A stretch of DNA of 64,000 nt. It comes from Mixophyes australis (lineage: Eukaryota > Chordata > Amphibia > Anura > Limnodynastidae). Position numbers and translations under genes: made by a program. Below are positions 21,301-36,300 of this stretch, piece by piece. The DNA is taken from NCBI GenBank assembly GCA_036250195.1, contig JAVHZZ010000003.1, positions 341,105,875 through 341,169,874 of the forward strand, read 5' to 3'. Under the pieces are notes generated by a model, which was given only the letters and a program-made list of their open reading frames with translations, was not told the origin of the DNA and ran no database searches. Each line of letters opens with the position of its first letter. The stretch's first letter is position 1.

Positions 21301-24300
21301 GTGGCTGGCTGTGGGGGTGGGGACAACCACCAGATGCGCAGCAGTGCACAAGGCCGTCGAGTCTGGACCCTGCTTATGTGACTGATCTAGGACCGATCCA
21401 GGTAGCATATGACATCATGCCCCCAGCCAAGCTCGCTCCTTATTTGACTACAAATCTGTTAAAACACACCTTTAAACAAAGCATTGTTTTTGCTATTTGA
21501 TCTTTAGGTTGCTGAAGATTCTGACATTTTACAGTCCATGTAATCCTCCTTTTAGAGGGTACATATATTTGAAATTATAATCCTACAATTGACCTTCAAT
21601 GCATATGCACTGAAAGTGGCTCTGCTCTGTTAAATCAAAATTATAATGTGAATGACGCAATCATTTATTTTTTGTATTGCAATTTGATTAAAAATGGTTG
21701 AACTTAAAATGATCACATTCCATTGTTTACCTCCATAATATAAGAAAAATGTTGTCGGGCGCTTAGAAACAAACATTATCACTGTCGGCATATACATAAA
21801 GGAGAATATTGGGCACAATATAGCTATATCGGGGTTAAGCTCACCTGCCAGTCAATGCACCTGTAGGTGAGTCCCTAAGCTAGAGATACAAATTTATATT
21901 CAGGGTGTCTCATTCAGAACCTTCCCCTGAACCCCTCCGTCTTATAAAGCCTGCAGCACCTGGAGGGGGTGGTCAACTTCCAGAAAAACAAACTAGAAAA
22001 TACCTAAATAATATGTTAATATTGTTGTATATAAATGCTATTGTGCATTCAAAAATAAACTTGATACTCAATTAAAGCATTAAAGAGCAGTGTGCTGAGG
22101 TGATCTACAAATTACATCATTTTCCTACTGAATACTAATTGCAAAGCTTCTGAAAATTGTTTGTCTGGCTTCCAAAACATGTCTCTTTAAGGGGCTTTTG
22201 TGACGATAGCCTTATCCTGTGTAAAACCAGAGACTGTAGTAATTTTGAAGCTGTATAAATTATTAGTTTAAATAGTGTATTTTCTTTGTAGGATTTAAGC
22301 TATTGTGCTCCCAAAATCCTAGCAAGGGAAAATAAAAATAATCATGTGTGTGAATATGTTGCCACTTTCAAAGTAATAAAATCTAAACATTTAAATGAGC
22401 ACTCCACACAAAATTGTTTGAAAAAGGTCATATTCCAAATTATAAATTGACTTGCAGATTTTTTTTGCTCGTTCTGCTGGAAAATAATCATGTTAGAGGT
22501 TTTTAACTTGTGTTTTCGTGAGCATGAGTGTTCAGCTGACACATATGGTTTCAGTCTGGAAAGATAGAAGTCTGAGATCCTGCATCCCTTTTCCTTTGAC
22601 TACAAAGGAGCCATGACCTATAGTATGAGTTTTTTATGCTTTTGATGTATTGTTCACAAGCGTTAAGCCCACATTTATATGCGAATATGTCCAGAACACA
22701 AGCGGCACAGAACTTTTAACCTCATTTCAGTAGCCCATTAATTTCAGTGTAGTTTCCAGTGTGTGTGCTATATGCAGAAACAATATAGAAATTAATGGTC
22801 TTTTTAAATGAATGGACTCCGAACTCTAGAGTGGACGTCAGTCAGAGATTGACGGATTGGGCTGGTTGGTTTAAATTATTAACAGGAAACCCACAGTGTA
22901 GAGTCCATCTGTGATAGCAGAAACAACCCTGGCTGGTCAGCTTGTGGCTGGAGCCACTATGTGGGGGGGGGAGGTGCAAAAAAATTAAAGTGTTGACCCC
23001 CTGTTGCGAAGACTACTGGCCACACACTGAAAAGCGTTAGGGTTGTTCCCACAATGTTAGTCCAAAGGCAAAATGTTCACTATTTTAGTCCAAAAGGAAA
23101 ATTACTAGTTGGCTTAAAGTGCCCTTCGTGGTAATCTCCTATAAGAAGAGCTGTCCTAAATTATATAATCGCAAAAGAGAAATGCCTAATGGTTTTCTTT
23201 CCTATTACTGAATAATAACATTTGTGTGGGAAGTTGTCTCCTTACTTTCTATAAACACTACAATTACCACACTCTATCACAAAGTGTATGCTGTGATGTT
23301 AATGCTTGAAAACAATTTCAAGCTATTGGTATTAATACCTTATGGGTCTACTCCCCTGTTGGGAAAATTGGCAAATTATTTGTTTATGTATGTTTATCGT
23401 CTGTCTTCCTTTCTCACTTTCCAACTTTCCTTTTATATAGTGTTTGTATTTATATGTATAGAGATAGATATATAGAGAGAGAGATAGATATATAATAACA
23501 TTTTAGAGGGCACTCGCCTATATCCAAAGAGTGTTATTTATTCCTGTGATTCTCAATATAAGCCCTCCTATATAGTGAGGTATATGAGTACTATGTCAGT
23601 TTCAGGGAAAAACCTGATCAGCTGGTAAATAACATAGCCCCTTCTTTAATTACAGTTTTAATGGTGTTTGATATTTCTGAAATACAAAACACTCAAATCC
23701 ATGCCTGCCTCTTTCCAGTCAGACCAAGGAACTTCAGTGTCTGGACTGGCCAATAGGAAGACAGGTTCTGAGGAAGACCGTAGATTATATCCTGCATCAA
23801 CAGAATTGTGGCGGCAGCAGTGACCCTAATACGGTTAGAGTCTGGGGATGTAGGTTTCAAGGCCACTCTGTGTTCCATAGCCTTTGAAGCTAAATACTTG
23901 TGAGTGAAAGTTGGATGATATACTGGAAAAGGAAGCAGATGAGAAGTGGCTTCTCGTAGAAGACTCCCAGTCCTAGACAGTCTTCCAAATAACTCCAGTC
24001 TGCCGCTGAGAGAGAAATTTACAATTCAAGATTCTGTTCATGGAACAGGTCCTAATCAAAGTGCTACTACCGGAGCAGAGTTAAGGCTTATACTAAAGGA
24101 TTTTTCATCTCAAAACCTAATAGTTCCTAGAGTAATAATCATTGTGAATTTCTTAAATAGGTATCTGAAATAAAAGAAATTCAAGCTGGAGACAGTGGCT
24201 TTAACAGAAAACGTGCGAAAGAAAGATTTCTTTGTCACTTTGTAGCTTCTGGACTCTTACTGTAATATCCCAACTAATGGAACAAGCAGGTTTGATATTA

Positions 24301-27300
24301 GCTACGGATAGGGTATGAAAGAGAAAAAAACAAAAATGACTTCCCCGACTTAGAAGAAATGATGACTGACCTTAACAATGACAGAAGAAGTTCCTGGCAG
24401 AGTGAGAACAAATCACGAACCCTAGTAAGAACGGCATATTGTTTTTAAGTGCTTTTCAATTGCAACCTTTGTAGCACCCGGAGGAAACCCACACAAACAC
24501 GGGGAGAACATACAAACTCCTCACAGATAAGCCAAGGTCATTGTTAAGGTCAGTCATCATTTCTTCTAAGTCAGGGAAGTCCTTTTTGTTTTGTTTCCCT
24601 TCATGGTAGTCACTGTCTGTGTTATCAGCACCGTTAAAGTGACTACCACCGTTCGATACTTGGAATAATTTATCAATTCTGAAAAGTCAATCTTTAGCCT
24701 TAAAAAGTAAAAAAAAATATTTTGGGAGTTTTCGTGGACACAGAAGATATCATTCGGGCCAACAGTTGCATACCTTTCCCATGGAAGTGATGCCAGTGCT
24801 GGGAATTATGACAACAAGCATTCATGTGGTAATGTTGGGAACAAGCATATTTCAGGGTGCTTCATGAAGTAATGAAGATTTGGAACAAGCTGAAGGGCCT
24901 GCTAATCCAGACCAAGTTTTTGTCTGAGCAGAACATAAATTCACTGAACTGGTTGAGGTTTTCGAACAGTCTGAGCAAAGGGATTCCCTGGATCTTATGA
25001 AGCCAATTTTTGATTGCTGTAGATGCCAGGAGCCAAGGTAGGTGGAGTATATCTGGAAGGAAGGTGTTTTCAAGAATAATAGGAGGAGTGCAAGACTAAG
25101 CTGTCTTCAAATCATTATGAAAGACCTTAAAGGCCTCCAAGGAATTCATCATGTTCAAAAATCTTTCAGCCAACAGGATGAGAGTAGTCCATCTGTACAA
25201 ACAAGGGGTAGCAGAATCTCTATGGTAATGGAACCCTCGCCTCTTGTTATTATTCCTAGACATTTCTAGGGGGTAAATGTATTAATCTGCGAATGCTTCA
25301 ACTCGCTGATATTCAACGACTGACAGCTAAATTTAAAACTGCAAAGTCTTTACGGGCAAGATTTTCTTTCCACGTTTGACTGAGAAATGTTCCATGTTTC
25401 TCGATTGAAGTTTAATTGTAAGGATTATAATCCAACCCAATACCACAAAGACCTATGAATTGATCATTGTCATCCTGGGCGTAATTATCCCACGGAATGT
25501 GAGTTTACTAATACTGTGCATGATAGAAGAGCAAAAACAATGGGAATTGTATATCCACAATATTGCACCTCTGCGAAATGGCTCGTTCACTCGCCTCTAT
25601 TACCAACTAATATAGATGTTTATTGAGTGTTGATCTCTAAAATTTTTTTTTCTTCATGTATGTTTTGTAAGATTCTAAACTTGTAGCTAACAGTAATTAG
25701 AAGGAAATACACTATTAATGCCAAACGGAATCCTATGATCCAGGAATAACTATCGTCTTCAACATGTTTTAGATGTTGAGAGTGAAACCGTTTGGTGGGT
25801 CGTTTTTAAAATACACAGCTTGGCGAGCAACAGGAGACATGTATACAAACTCCGATTACACTATTCTTTTTTTTTTTATTTTTTTGTATGGCCACTGTGA
25901 AACATTTTATATATGTCCACTACTGTGTAAACCATAAGTTGCATAATTCTGCCATCAGTAGAGCTTGTATAGCCTCAAATCATTTGTACTGAACAATTTA
26001 ATATTCAATGTGCTAGAAGAGCTATATACATAACATAAGACTTATATATCTGTCTTTTTTTAAGTTGTATTCAATCCTTGGTGAACAAAGCATTTGGGTT
26101 AGGTTTATTAATAATTGATCCTTGCATCAAGTAGACAGTCTCTATGCAGGCCATGAACCGAAGAAGTAGTGCATACTATGTTTATGGCATTTCCTGCAAG
26201 ACTGTATTGGTATTGATGATTAAGATGTCTAGAGGTTTGTTTTGTTTTTCCCTCCCATTTTTGATTGATCTTTGCAGCTTGTATGCTTTTCAATCATATT
26301 TTTCTATAATAACACATTCCTTTGTATCATTGATTATCAATGGTCTGTATTATGCTGCTTTGTCGTATCTCAGAGTATATTAATAAATAAACCGCTCTAC
26401 ATGATACGAAGACTAAAACGGAAGGAAGCCAGGTAGTTAAAGCAATGAATTTACTGTAAGTTCTAGGAGGTCATGTACAAGTCAAGAAATTGGTCATTAG
26501 GAGGTGGACAACCCCCTTTAACAGGTTAAATTACTTACTCCTTCAATTGTCTGATTGACCTCACAGGTTGAGAAACCACTATTATATCATGCCTCCAGTA
26601 AATCTGTTTGTATGTATATAAAATGTGGAGGATATACAGGTTTCTCCGCCATACATATTTCTGCTGCTGGATCTATAATCGGGATTACAGCTAGGCATTA
26701 GCAACATAAGGTTCAGCTTGAGCTGACTTTGCAATGCACTGTAAATCCCCACCTTCCCTATTATCTGACTTGCATGAATTAATTCTTGTAGAAGTGAAAA
26801 TAAAATATGATGAATATTCTATACTTGTCTTCTATACTCTAATTGTGTTTTATACACTTGTGCTGTTTGTGTCCGCAGGTATATACGACTTTTTGGGAGG
26901 AAATTTAGTAAAGAAGACCATGTTCTCTTCGTCAAGTTGTTGTACGAGTTGGTGACTATTCCTAAATTGGAGATCAGTATGATGCAAGGGTTTGCACGCT
27001 TGTTAATAAGCCTTTTGAAGTAAGTTAGAAATATAATGTTTTTAATCATTATTTTATAAACAAAAAGTAGTAGGTTGTTTTTTGGTTAATTTTATAGAAA
27101 CTGGAACGAAAAAGCCATTTTTTAATTTTTTTTTCAGGCACCGTCTACAGGTACAGAGTTACTGTAATAACTGTTTAATTTATATAAACCTTAGTGGTTT
27201 TCCATGCCTACATTTTTCTTGTGTTTTTTCTGCTAGCTGACATGGTTACACCACTCTACATATATTGTTAATTTTACTTTAGAAATGTTATGTTAAGGAT

Positions 27301-30300
27301 TTAAGATTAGGGGGTGTATTTATTAAACCTTCTAAAATGGTAATGGGGATGTATTGCCCACAGCAGCCAATTAGATTCCAGCTATCACCTTGTACATTCT
27401 AAGCAAATGGTAGCTGGAATTTGCTTGGTTGCTATGAGGTTTTCCATTTTTCCTCTTTAGAGGGGTTAGTAAATCTACCTCTAAGAATATACTTTTTTAA
27501 AAAAAAAAATCAACAGATTAAATTTGACAAAATAATTGAGGTGCATACAGTACATCCACATTTAATGGATTTTCCACTTTATTTTTGTGTATTATGGAAA
27601 CTTTCTCTTCCTATAAGCAGACGTTCCTCCAGGCAGTAGCTTTGGTTTTACTTATAGTCCCTGCGATCTATCTGTTGCTCCATAGAGACCCAAGCAACAT
27701 CAGAGATGGTCGGCAGAGATCTAAGCTATATGTCAGCTGGGACCCTGCTAAGTACAACAAATTGTGGGGATCCCAGGGAAGGCCCTCCACCAAAGTACTC
27801 TTATGTGGAAGGTTATTGAGTCTGCTAAAGTTCAAAAGGGGGGTGGGCAGTATTTTTATGCAGCTTATGTGTACATTGGATTTTCTGGTTAAAAAATATC
27901 TAATAAGTTATATATTAATACAAGACTTATGCTACATGATTTTCCTTGACCAATTGCAGAAAAAAAGAGCTTCTTTCTCGAGAAGACTTGCAGTTGCCCT
28001 GGAGACCATTGTATGAAATGCTGGAGAGAATATTGTACTCTAAAACAGAACACCTTGGTCTTAATTGGTTTCCCAAGTAAGTGAATAAAATACTTTTTGG
28101 TTCTTGCACTATTAAAAATGAACATGTAGCCTGCAGTTACCTTGTTTTCTCTGTGAGGATGAAATAAAGTCACGCTGCTAGTGGCATAATATGCGATTGC
28201 TAATTGTTGGAAAATGGCCTTCTCTCAGCAGGTATTCCGCAAGGCATGTACTTGTATGACTCAGTCTTGCATCCAATTCTGACAGGTGGTTTCTTTTAGT
28301 TGCATGTAACATAGAAAGACGAACACATGAATTCAATGTGTGTTTGTTTTGTGCTATTTTTCCTGTGTGTTTGGAGACCCTAGATTTGAATGACCTGTGA
28401 ACATAGTAGTGTTATGGGCTGTCCTCTTGCTTTCATACTCTTGCCTCTTATTTTTGGCTCATCCATTTCATTAAAGTTTTCTATGATTTGTCTGTATTTA
28501 GTTAATTGGGTGCATGGTAAATATTAAGATAAAACAATTTTTAAGGATTAGGTCAGTGTGCTCCCAGTGACTATATTTGCACCAGCCGCTAGGGCTGCCA
28601 TGTTATGCATCCTACATAGTGACGTTGCTCTACACAGCATGTAAAATGGGTTTGCATATACTACAGCCTCATGTGACCAGTCTGCAGTGCAGAGAGCCAT
28701 AATACCAGCCCACCCTGCCTAATTCTGTACTGCTGCCTCTTTTTATTAGTGGCTCAGGATGCTCTCTGGGTACATTGATAAAAAGTATCCAGTGCTGATG
28801 GGTTTTAACTTTAAGTTAACTGCACATTGCTGTTGGAGTTTGCTACAGAAGAAGCAACTGTCACAACGAAAACATAGCTGACTTATATTTGGCTGTGCCT
28901 TTAATAGTTCCCCAGGGCAGCCCCCACATTCTGACCTGACTGTCGTGGCTGCGTGCAGATTGTTACCATGTGACTGTTACATTGTTATCTAATGCAATCA
29001 ATGCCATCAATTAACTTTTCTACTATTCTGGAAAAGCTAATATATAAATCTGAGCAGCTTAGTCTAGTCCACTGTTGAAACTAAATTCAAATACTATAGT
29101 CTACAGCAGTCACACCCTGATCTAAGAGCAAATCAAAGGAAGGAAAATGAAAGGGTGGGTTTAATTGTAAAATTTCTTCTTTGCATTGATCTGTTGGACG
29201 CTTAGATCATGTTGGCCTACACTGCTGTCTTTTTGAATTACTGTTATTGGTATACCTTGGCTCCTCTTGATGACCAAATTAATTGCTAGATCCAGCTTTG
29301 TGGGCTTTAATTTTTCTTTGGGGGTTGGGGATAAATGTGTAAAATAGCCCCCCTCTAATTGTTTCCTCGATACTATAGATAGAATATCCAGTACTTACCT
29401 TTTCTGTAGTTTCTTCTTGTTAGGTGGGACCTGCCTTGTTGAGTCTATGTAAGGTTGTCCTACCTCCTTTGCTTCATCTTGCTGATGTCTGTGGATTTGA
29501 GCAGAGTAGTGACATTATTTACATAGTTCACACACAATAATGTTGACAAGATGATGCAGTGGTGGGGGGCAGATGTACATAGAGTACTTTGTAGGGCTTG
29601 TCCAACCTTTGGTGAAGAAGCTACAGGAAAGGTAGGTATTAGATATGCTCAATCTAGTGTATCTAGGAAGCCATTCGGCGGTATATGTACATTTATTGAG
29701 AACTTAGTAGGGCCAGCTCTCCCTGACAATGGAGAAAGGTAAGTGCTAGATACTCTGCAGAGTGTATCTGGCAAGTGATTACATGTAGGATAGGGGTTAT
29801 TTTGACAAATAAACCTTTTGTGTCTATTTTGTACATTGAATCTTCAACAAATTAACAGTGGACTTCTTTAAATTGATCATTGAAAGACATATAGAAATAT
29901 TCACAGTCAGTGGTTTAACTTCACAGGGTGCATATGTTACAAGGCCCGGTAGTGAGGGGGGCCCAGCAATGCCGCATCGCCCCTCCACTACCCTGTGAAA
30001 GTTTCTTCTGAGCTGAAGCAGTGGGCACAGACATCAGTCCCTGCGTGCTCAGAAGAGGTCACCACTTTGCTTTATTCAGAGAAGTATGGGGGGCCTGGGT
30101 AGCTAGGTATGGTAAACCTTGCCATGGGCCTGTCCATTCACCGCCCAGCCATTCTTCACCACACACTTCAGTGTTGGAAGTAAACATTTACCTATATTAC
30201 CACACCACACCTTACAGTCTAATTTCTAACCTATTATTTCTGGGACTTTGCCAGGCATATAAGCCTTATATAGGCTTGGTGTTTGTGGTAATGGAATACA

Positions 30301-33300
30301 TATTTTTAGCGGTCTTCAGTGTGTGTTCTGAATTCGTTTCTGAAAGATGGTATATTGTTCTGTGGTTTACCATCTAGTCACTGCTTGTAATTGTCTAATT
30401 ATGTCATCTGGGATTCTCTGCTGTCTGTGAGAAAGATCCCTTATTGCAAGTGCCAAAACTGGAGCATTAATGTTTTGCATGCAGTTAGAACTGAAGTGTC
30501 TTATTTACATTAGTAATATGCTGTATAATCCGCACGGCCTGTAAAGCAGCTGTACATCTCCCCATACGGCAAAGTGGACAAGGTAGCTGACCCATTCCAT
30601 TGGCGTTGCAGAGTTTGAAAACAAACATAAATGTTTGACACATAGGTGCATAGTAACTTTGCACCTTGGCATACCATGTTGCATTGGAGGGGCAGGTAAA
30701 TATAAAATGTGGGGACAGATTTATATTTTGGATAGGGCATGTCCTAGATCAACTTTAAATTTCAGTGTAAAAATAAAGCTATCTAGTATTTGTGCGCTAC
30801 TTGAAAAAACAGCCATCATTTAACTTATGTGCAAAATAATAAACAAATTTGCACCCCTTGCCATTGTAACATGGTTTGTCCCAGAGAACATTTACTCCTT
30901 TTTTTGTCTTTCTTTCATGACTCATAATTTGCAGGTAAAAATGTCTGTATTTACTGTTTCTATAGATAAAAAGGATACAGATATAAAATAAGCATACTGT
31001 GATAACATCCGCTCCAATGAGATAACTGTATAGAAATTACCTGCATGTACTGTTTATTCCTTTGAAGTGACAAGTAGGATGCAGTATTTCCTTCTTAAAT
31101 TACATGACTGGAATTGCGCATGTGAATTGCATCATGTGATTCCAGCTCAGATGCATTCTGCATTATTTTTCTGGGTATTTGTAAAAACAGACCATATACC
31201 CCATTATTTTAAAAATCTTACACTTAAAGCATCAATGTTTCCTGTTTGCGGAATTGCCAGGACTGCTAATATGCTCCGATTGCCCAGACTGCTAGTGAAA
31301 GCAGAACAGACATGATACACTTGTTGCACTGAGGTCTTCACATTCTTTTGTAACGGAAAATATTCATAGTTACTACAACTTGGCTACGAATTTGTTACTT
31401 CCAAGGTGCCAATGTTCCCGTTTCAAAATAGTTACAAGAATAGGGGTCTATAGGAAGGCTGCCATTTATTCTTATTCCATAATGATCTTCGATGAGCAGC
31501 TTTCCTTTCCTGGTGCTATGGGTCCCTCTGTCAATGTTCCAACTGATATACAGATAGTGGACATGAAAAAACACCACCTGGGTAAGTGAGGGAACCCAAA
31601 GCATATTGAAGGGGAGTCCTGCCACACAAGTGTGGCTCATGTGTTAATTAAGCAAATAGCTTCCCTGCATGGTCCTGTATAAAATGCTGGACTGCCGTGG
31701 TTACCTATAATTATATCAACCGCAGTGATTTTGGCTGCTCAATCACCTCTCTTTCAAACTTGGTCAAAGGAGAACTCTAGAGTGTAGGGTGTCCTAGTCA
31801 AATTGCTATGCGTAAACAGCTCATAACACCTGACACTGCAAATTTGTTAGTTGAGTGGAACAAAGCGTACAGACAATAGACTGCCTAGTAGTGGTGGAAG
31901 ATTTTATGGTCCGATGATGAATCCTTCACCAAGTAAAGACAAGTGCCTATGTGGGTGACAACCTTAAGATCTTTACAGCCCTGAGTGTTTGTATTCAACA
32001 GTGAAGACTTCTTGTGGTTCTATAATGTTTGGGGTGCATTTTCTTGGCATGGTTTGTCTCTTGTGGAAGAATGGTGCTGCATCTGTCCTGCACAATTCCA
32101 GACATTAGTAAAGTCCATACAGTCTTTACTGGCCATATTTTGTTGCTCAATACCTTACTATGCAATATTATAATGGTCTTATCATTGTTTTGTTCAGGGT
32201 CTATATTTCCATTGTCCCCAATCTACTTACAGAATAGTCCTCAACATAAATTGTATGGTTACTTCTCACCCACCACCACCCACTTCTGAGAGCATGGGTA
32301 TGTAGCTACTTATACAGCCAGCTGGAAGTGTTAAAGGGAAAGTGGACAGGCCAATGTGAGCATATATTGTCCACCCCTTGTTTGATAGAGGGTTATTTAA
32401 TGACAATGTGCGAAAACCCATAGAAACCATATCCTTTAGTCTGACTAAGAATCTGTAATTGGAGAATCGTTCCTATTCAAACAAAGTGGTCAATCAGCAA
32501 CCTACTAACAGCGACATGATCAACACTTACTACCTATCCAACCAACCGCTCCTTCAGTGTCTCTACCTCTGGCACTTTCTTCCCTCAACTCCCATTATCT
32601 ATTGGTTTCCCACAGGCTCTTTTCTCTGTCCTTCTCATCCGTTCTCTACAATCTTGTCTGACAAACTGTATCTGCTATTTCCAAATGGATGTCCCACACT
32701 ACCTAAATATCAATATGTCCAAAACAAAGCTTCTAAACCTTCCTTCCTCCTAAGAGTCACCACTTATTCTCTAATCTGTCTGTTAATATCATCACACACT
32801 CTTGGTATCACCCTTGGCTGTGCTCTCGGCTTTACTCCTCACATCCAGTCGTCTCCATCATAAAGATATTGCTAGAAAATGCACTTTTCTTAACCAAGAT
32901 GCACAGTTCATCCTAAATGCTGTGATAAGACTAATCTTCCTCTCTCATCGTTTCACTCAGAAAATCACCACATACCCCATGCTAGTCAGCTCCAAATTCA
33001 AATTACCATCACCTACAAAGCCTTCAGTGATAACAGCCTGTCATACATCTGAAATTGTATCTAAAATTGCTCTGTTGCACCCTTTTAGTTCTACCTGTGA
33101 CCCGTGTCTTTCCTTAAATATGTATCTCCTGTCTGCCAACAAGAATTTTCCTGTGCCACTTTCCACATATAAAATTCCCTTTTACGTTCAATCATGCCTT
33201 CATATCTTTAAGCCCTCAAGGAAATCCACCACTTTATTATAGCCTAACTCTCATTCTTTGCTCTGAGCCACACTCGCTCTTCTTGTCTCGGCTGTACTCC

Positions 33301-36300
33301 TTTCCCGGCCCTTCAGCCCCTTTGTTTCCTGCAATTATTTTCAATGTCCCTGTTTTTTTTTATGTATGCTCTGTTTCCACCCCCTGCTAATATAACTATA
33401 CAAGTAGTTCTTCCAACACTATATCAGACTGTATGATATTAGAAAACGGATGGACAATGTGCTATTGTTCTCTGCCTTTCTGTTACAGGTGGCTTTTTGT
33501 AGAGTTCTTCAGTAGATTTACATACAGGAAGACTGATGTCCATCCATCCCATCTAAAATAGCTGCTGAAACTGATAGATATTATTCTTTTGAATGGCTGT
33601 ATAGATACAAGTGGTCAGGTCAACATAAAATATTGTATGTGTTTTTGTAACAGACGGGACCTGTAACTCTTAAACTCTGACACTTTCTGTTTTGGAGTGT
33701 CTAAAATGCACTAAATATAAAAATCCCCGTCTTTTCCCACATTGTCCCTGATGTTGTGCTCCTCATTACCTTGTGTATGAGTGCTCCTGGCAGTGTAGAA
33801 GCAGCAATTTACTTTTTCTTCTGGTTTTCCAACATTTCTGGATAACCCATTTGCAGATAAAAGATCCCATACCTGTTTTTCCTGTTGATCGGTTAACAAG
33901 ACATCAACCCATACCATGTGACAGGGCACATGTTCAATACAGATCTCTGTCCACCTAATTATGTAACCCCTATTGCTTCACATTCTTCATAGAAAAGAAA
34001 GTTCTTGCACCACAACGATGACTCAGTAGCACTGGAGCTGTTTATTCTTGGATGTTACTGATAGATCATCTTTCAGGTGTTTGTGAAACACTGAGCTGTT
34101 TGTCAGCATATGTTATAACTGTTTTAAAATACCAAACCCTAGTTTGTTTGTCGTGTTTCAGACATTTAAAGGGAAAATATAGCGGATATATAAAGAGGGT
34201 TTAATTTTCTTTCATATAAGTATATTTAAATGTTCAAGACCGCATCGAGCAGTTAATCTGCATAGAGAAATACACTTTTCTTTCTGGTTTTCGGTCAAAT
34301 TGCATTTGTGAATATCGGTGTTAATTTCACTGCTGAAGTTAATTGAATGTTACCTGTAGGTTCTGAGCTATGCATCACATTGTAGACTTAAATTATAAAG
34401 CAATGCTTATGTATGGATGCATGTCTTGGAATTATTAGTACTGTTGTTTAACCTATAAGGGAAAGTTTTATACAAAATATGTATTTCCAAGAATTTAGTA
34501 TATTGATGCTTTAAAAGGACAGAGTGAAAGAGCAACAAAAGTTTACCTCTTGCCTACACACAATGGAAGCTGCTATTTTGTGGACTAAATAGGGGCATGG
34601 GGGGGGGGGGAAGAGTCCATTCCTAACAATGTTCCGCTAAGTGCCTCCGGAGCGGTCCATTTAAGCGCTCCGCGGAGATGTCTGTCCTGAAATCTCTGCT
34701 TTGTGTAGTGCAAGGAAAATTGACTTGAGATTCCGGTATCGTAGTAACTGGTAGAGTGCGCAGCCAGGCATTGCAGTGATGTCCGCCAGCACATCGCTAA
34801 GAATTTCATTCCCCCCATTGGATGTAATAAGAAAACACACTATAAATTCATTAGGAAGCGTGTCTCGGTGTCACTGGCACCTTGTCAATTGATTTGTTAG
34901 GATCCACTGGTGAAATTTCAGGTGTTGTCTCCTAACTGGTTCTTGCTGCAGTCCTTTATGTCAGTTCTGTTCAGCTCCGAAAAGTATCTAAAAAAAAAAT
35001 AATAATTATAATGTGACTCTTGCATGGCAGGCGCAGGGGCTGTCATGTTTATCTAGTGCCAGCGTATTGGCATGGATATTCCTGCAGTTTGTATGTGCTT
35101 TGCAGTGATTACTTGCATGCTGTAGAAACTCTGTGAGAACGCTGGCTGTTACCATCACAGCGATGAGAGATCTTTGAGCAACTTGTGGATTGATCCAATT
35201 GTCTCTTATTTGAATGAATTTGCATAATATAGCTACTTAGCCTACATTACAGATAAACTAGAAGGATGGATTTGTTTAGCGGTTGTTGATTTGGTACACT
35301 GATATGTTTCTCAACCTCCATTACTAAAGATTTTCTTTTTGTTTTTTAGGTTATTACTTGATAATAAATATATTTTTCTTTGCTGGATTTTTTTTCATTT
35401 AGTTCCGATTGTGTGTTAAGATATGGGATAGTGTACCCCTTTCTGTTTTAGAATAATAGAAGTCAGGATAACTTTTTATATGTATTTTATAGAAGTCACA
35501 TAAATCAAAGGAAGTTCTAATATAGCACTATAGTAGGCATACCTCCCAACATTATTCCAGGCAATATCTGGAGAAACTAAACCCCGGCCTGACTCATGCA
35601 CACCAGTTTTAGTAAATCCCCCTACAATGCGCCCAGCTGCACTCGCTTTCTGACCAGCTACGCTCACTTTCTGACAGAAGGCGCACTCAATTTCCTGCCA
35701 GCTCCAACCCTTTTAAGCTCTGCAAATTGGGACTGTTCCTAAAATCAGGACAGTTAGGCATGTAATATGGATTGAGTAATTCCACACAATACACAGGTTT
35801 TACTGAAGTGATGACCTCAGAATTCAAATATTGTATAAATGGTTCTGAAGCTTTTGCTTATAGATAATATTTACATTAATTTATACACAAATCGCCATCA
35901 CCAAGAACTCTTCATAGTTGCAATTATGTATTGGTCATGTGGAACAATATGGGTGGTCAAGCTGTGGGCTCTGCTTTCAGTGTGTTTCATACATTAAAGA
36001 TTGCTCTTCTGATCAATTTTATAAACGCTATGTACTATGTCCATATAGTACTTTTTTTTTTATTATTATTTATTTTTTTAGCACCATATTCTTAATTTTT
36101 TTTCTGAAAGAGCAGTGGATTACGTTACTGTATTTTTTGTCGTTTGGTCCTATTTTGGAAAGATGTCCGATCCCCATCCATTTTTAGTCTTGCTCTGCAA
36201 TCATATGTCCTGCCTGCATTGTCAGCTCATTGTGATGTAGAATGTGGGTCTGCAGCCTCGGTATTTAGGCTATTGGCAAACTGCAACGGCCAACCAAAAT

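Noticed and set aside
23690..25270. Possible coding remnant in intron 1 with several short open frames
   Set aside because: No motif of any family could be recognised in either strand, and the frames are short and broken.
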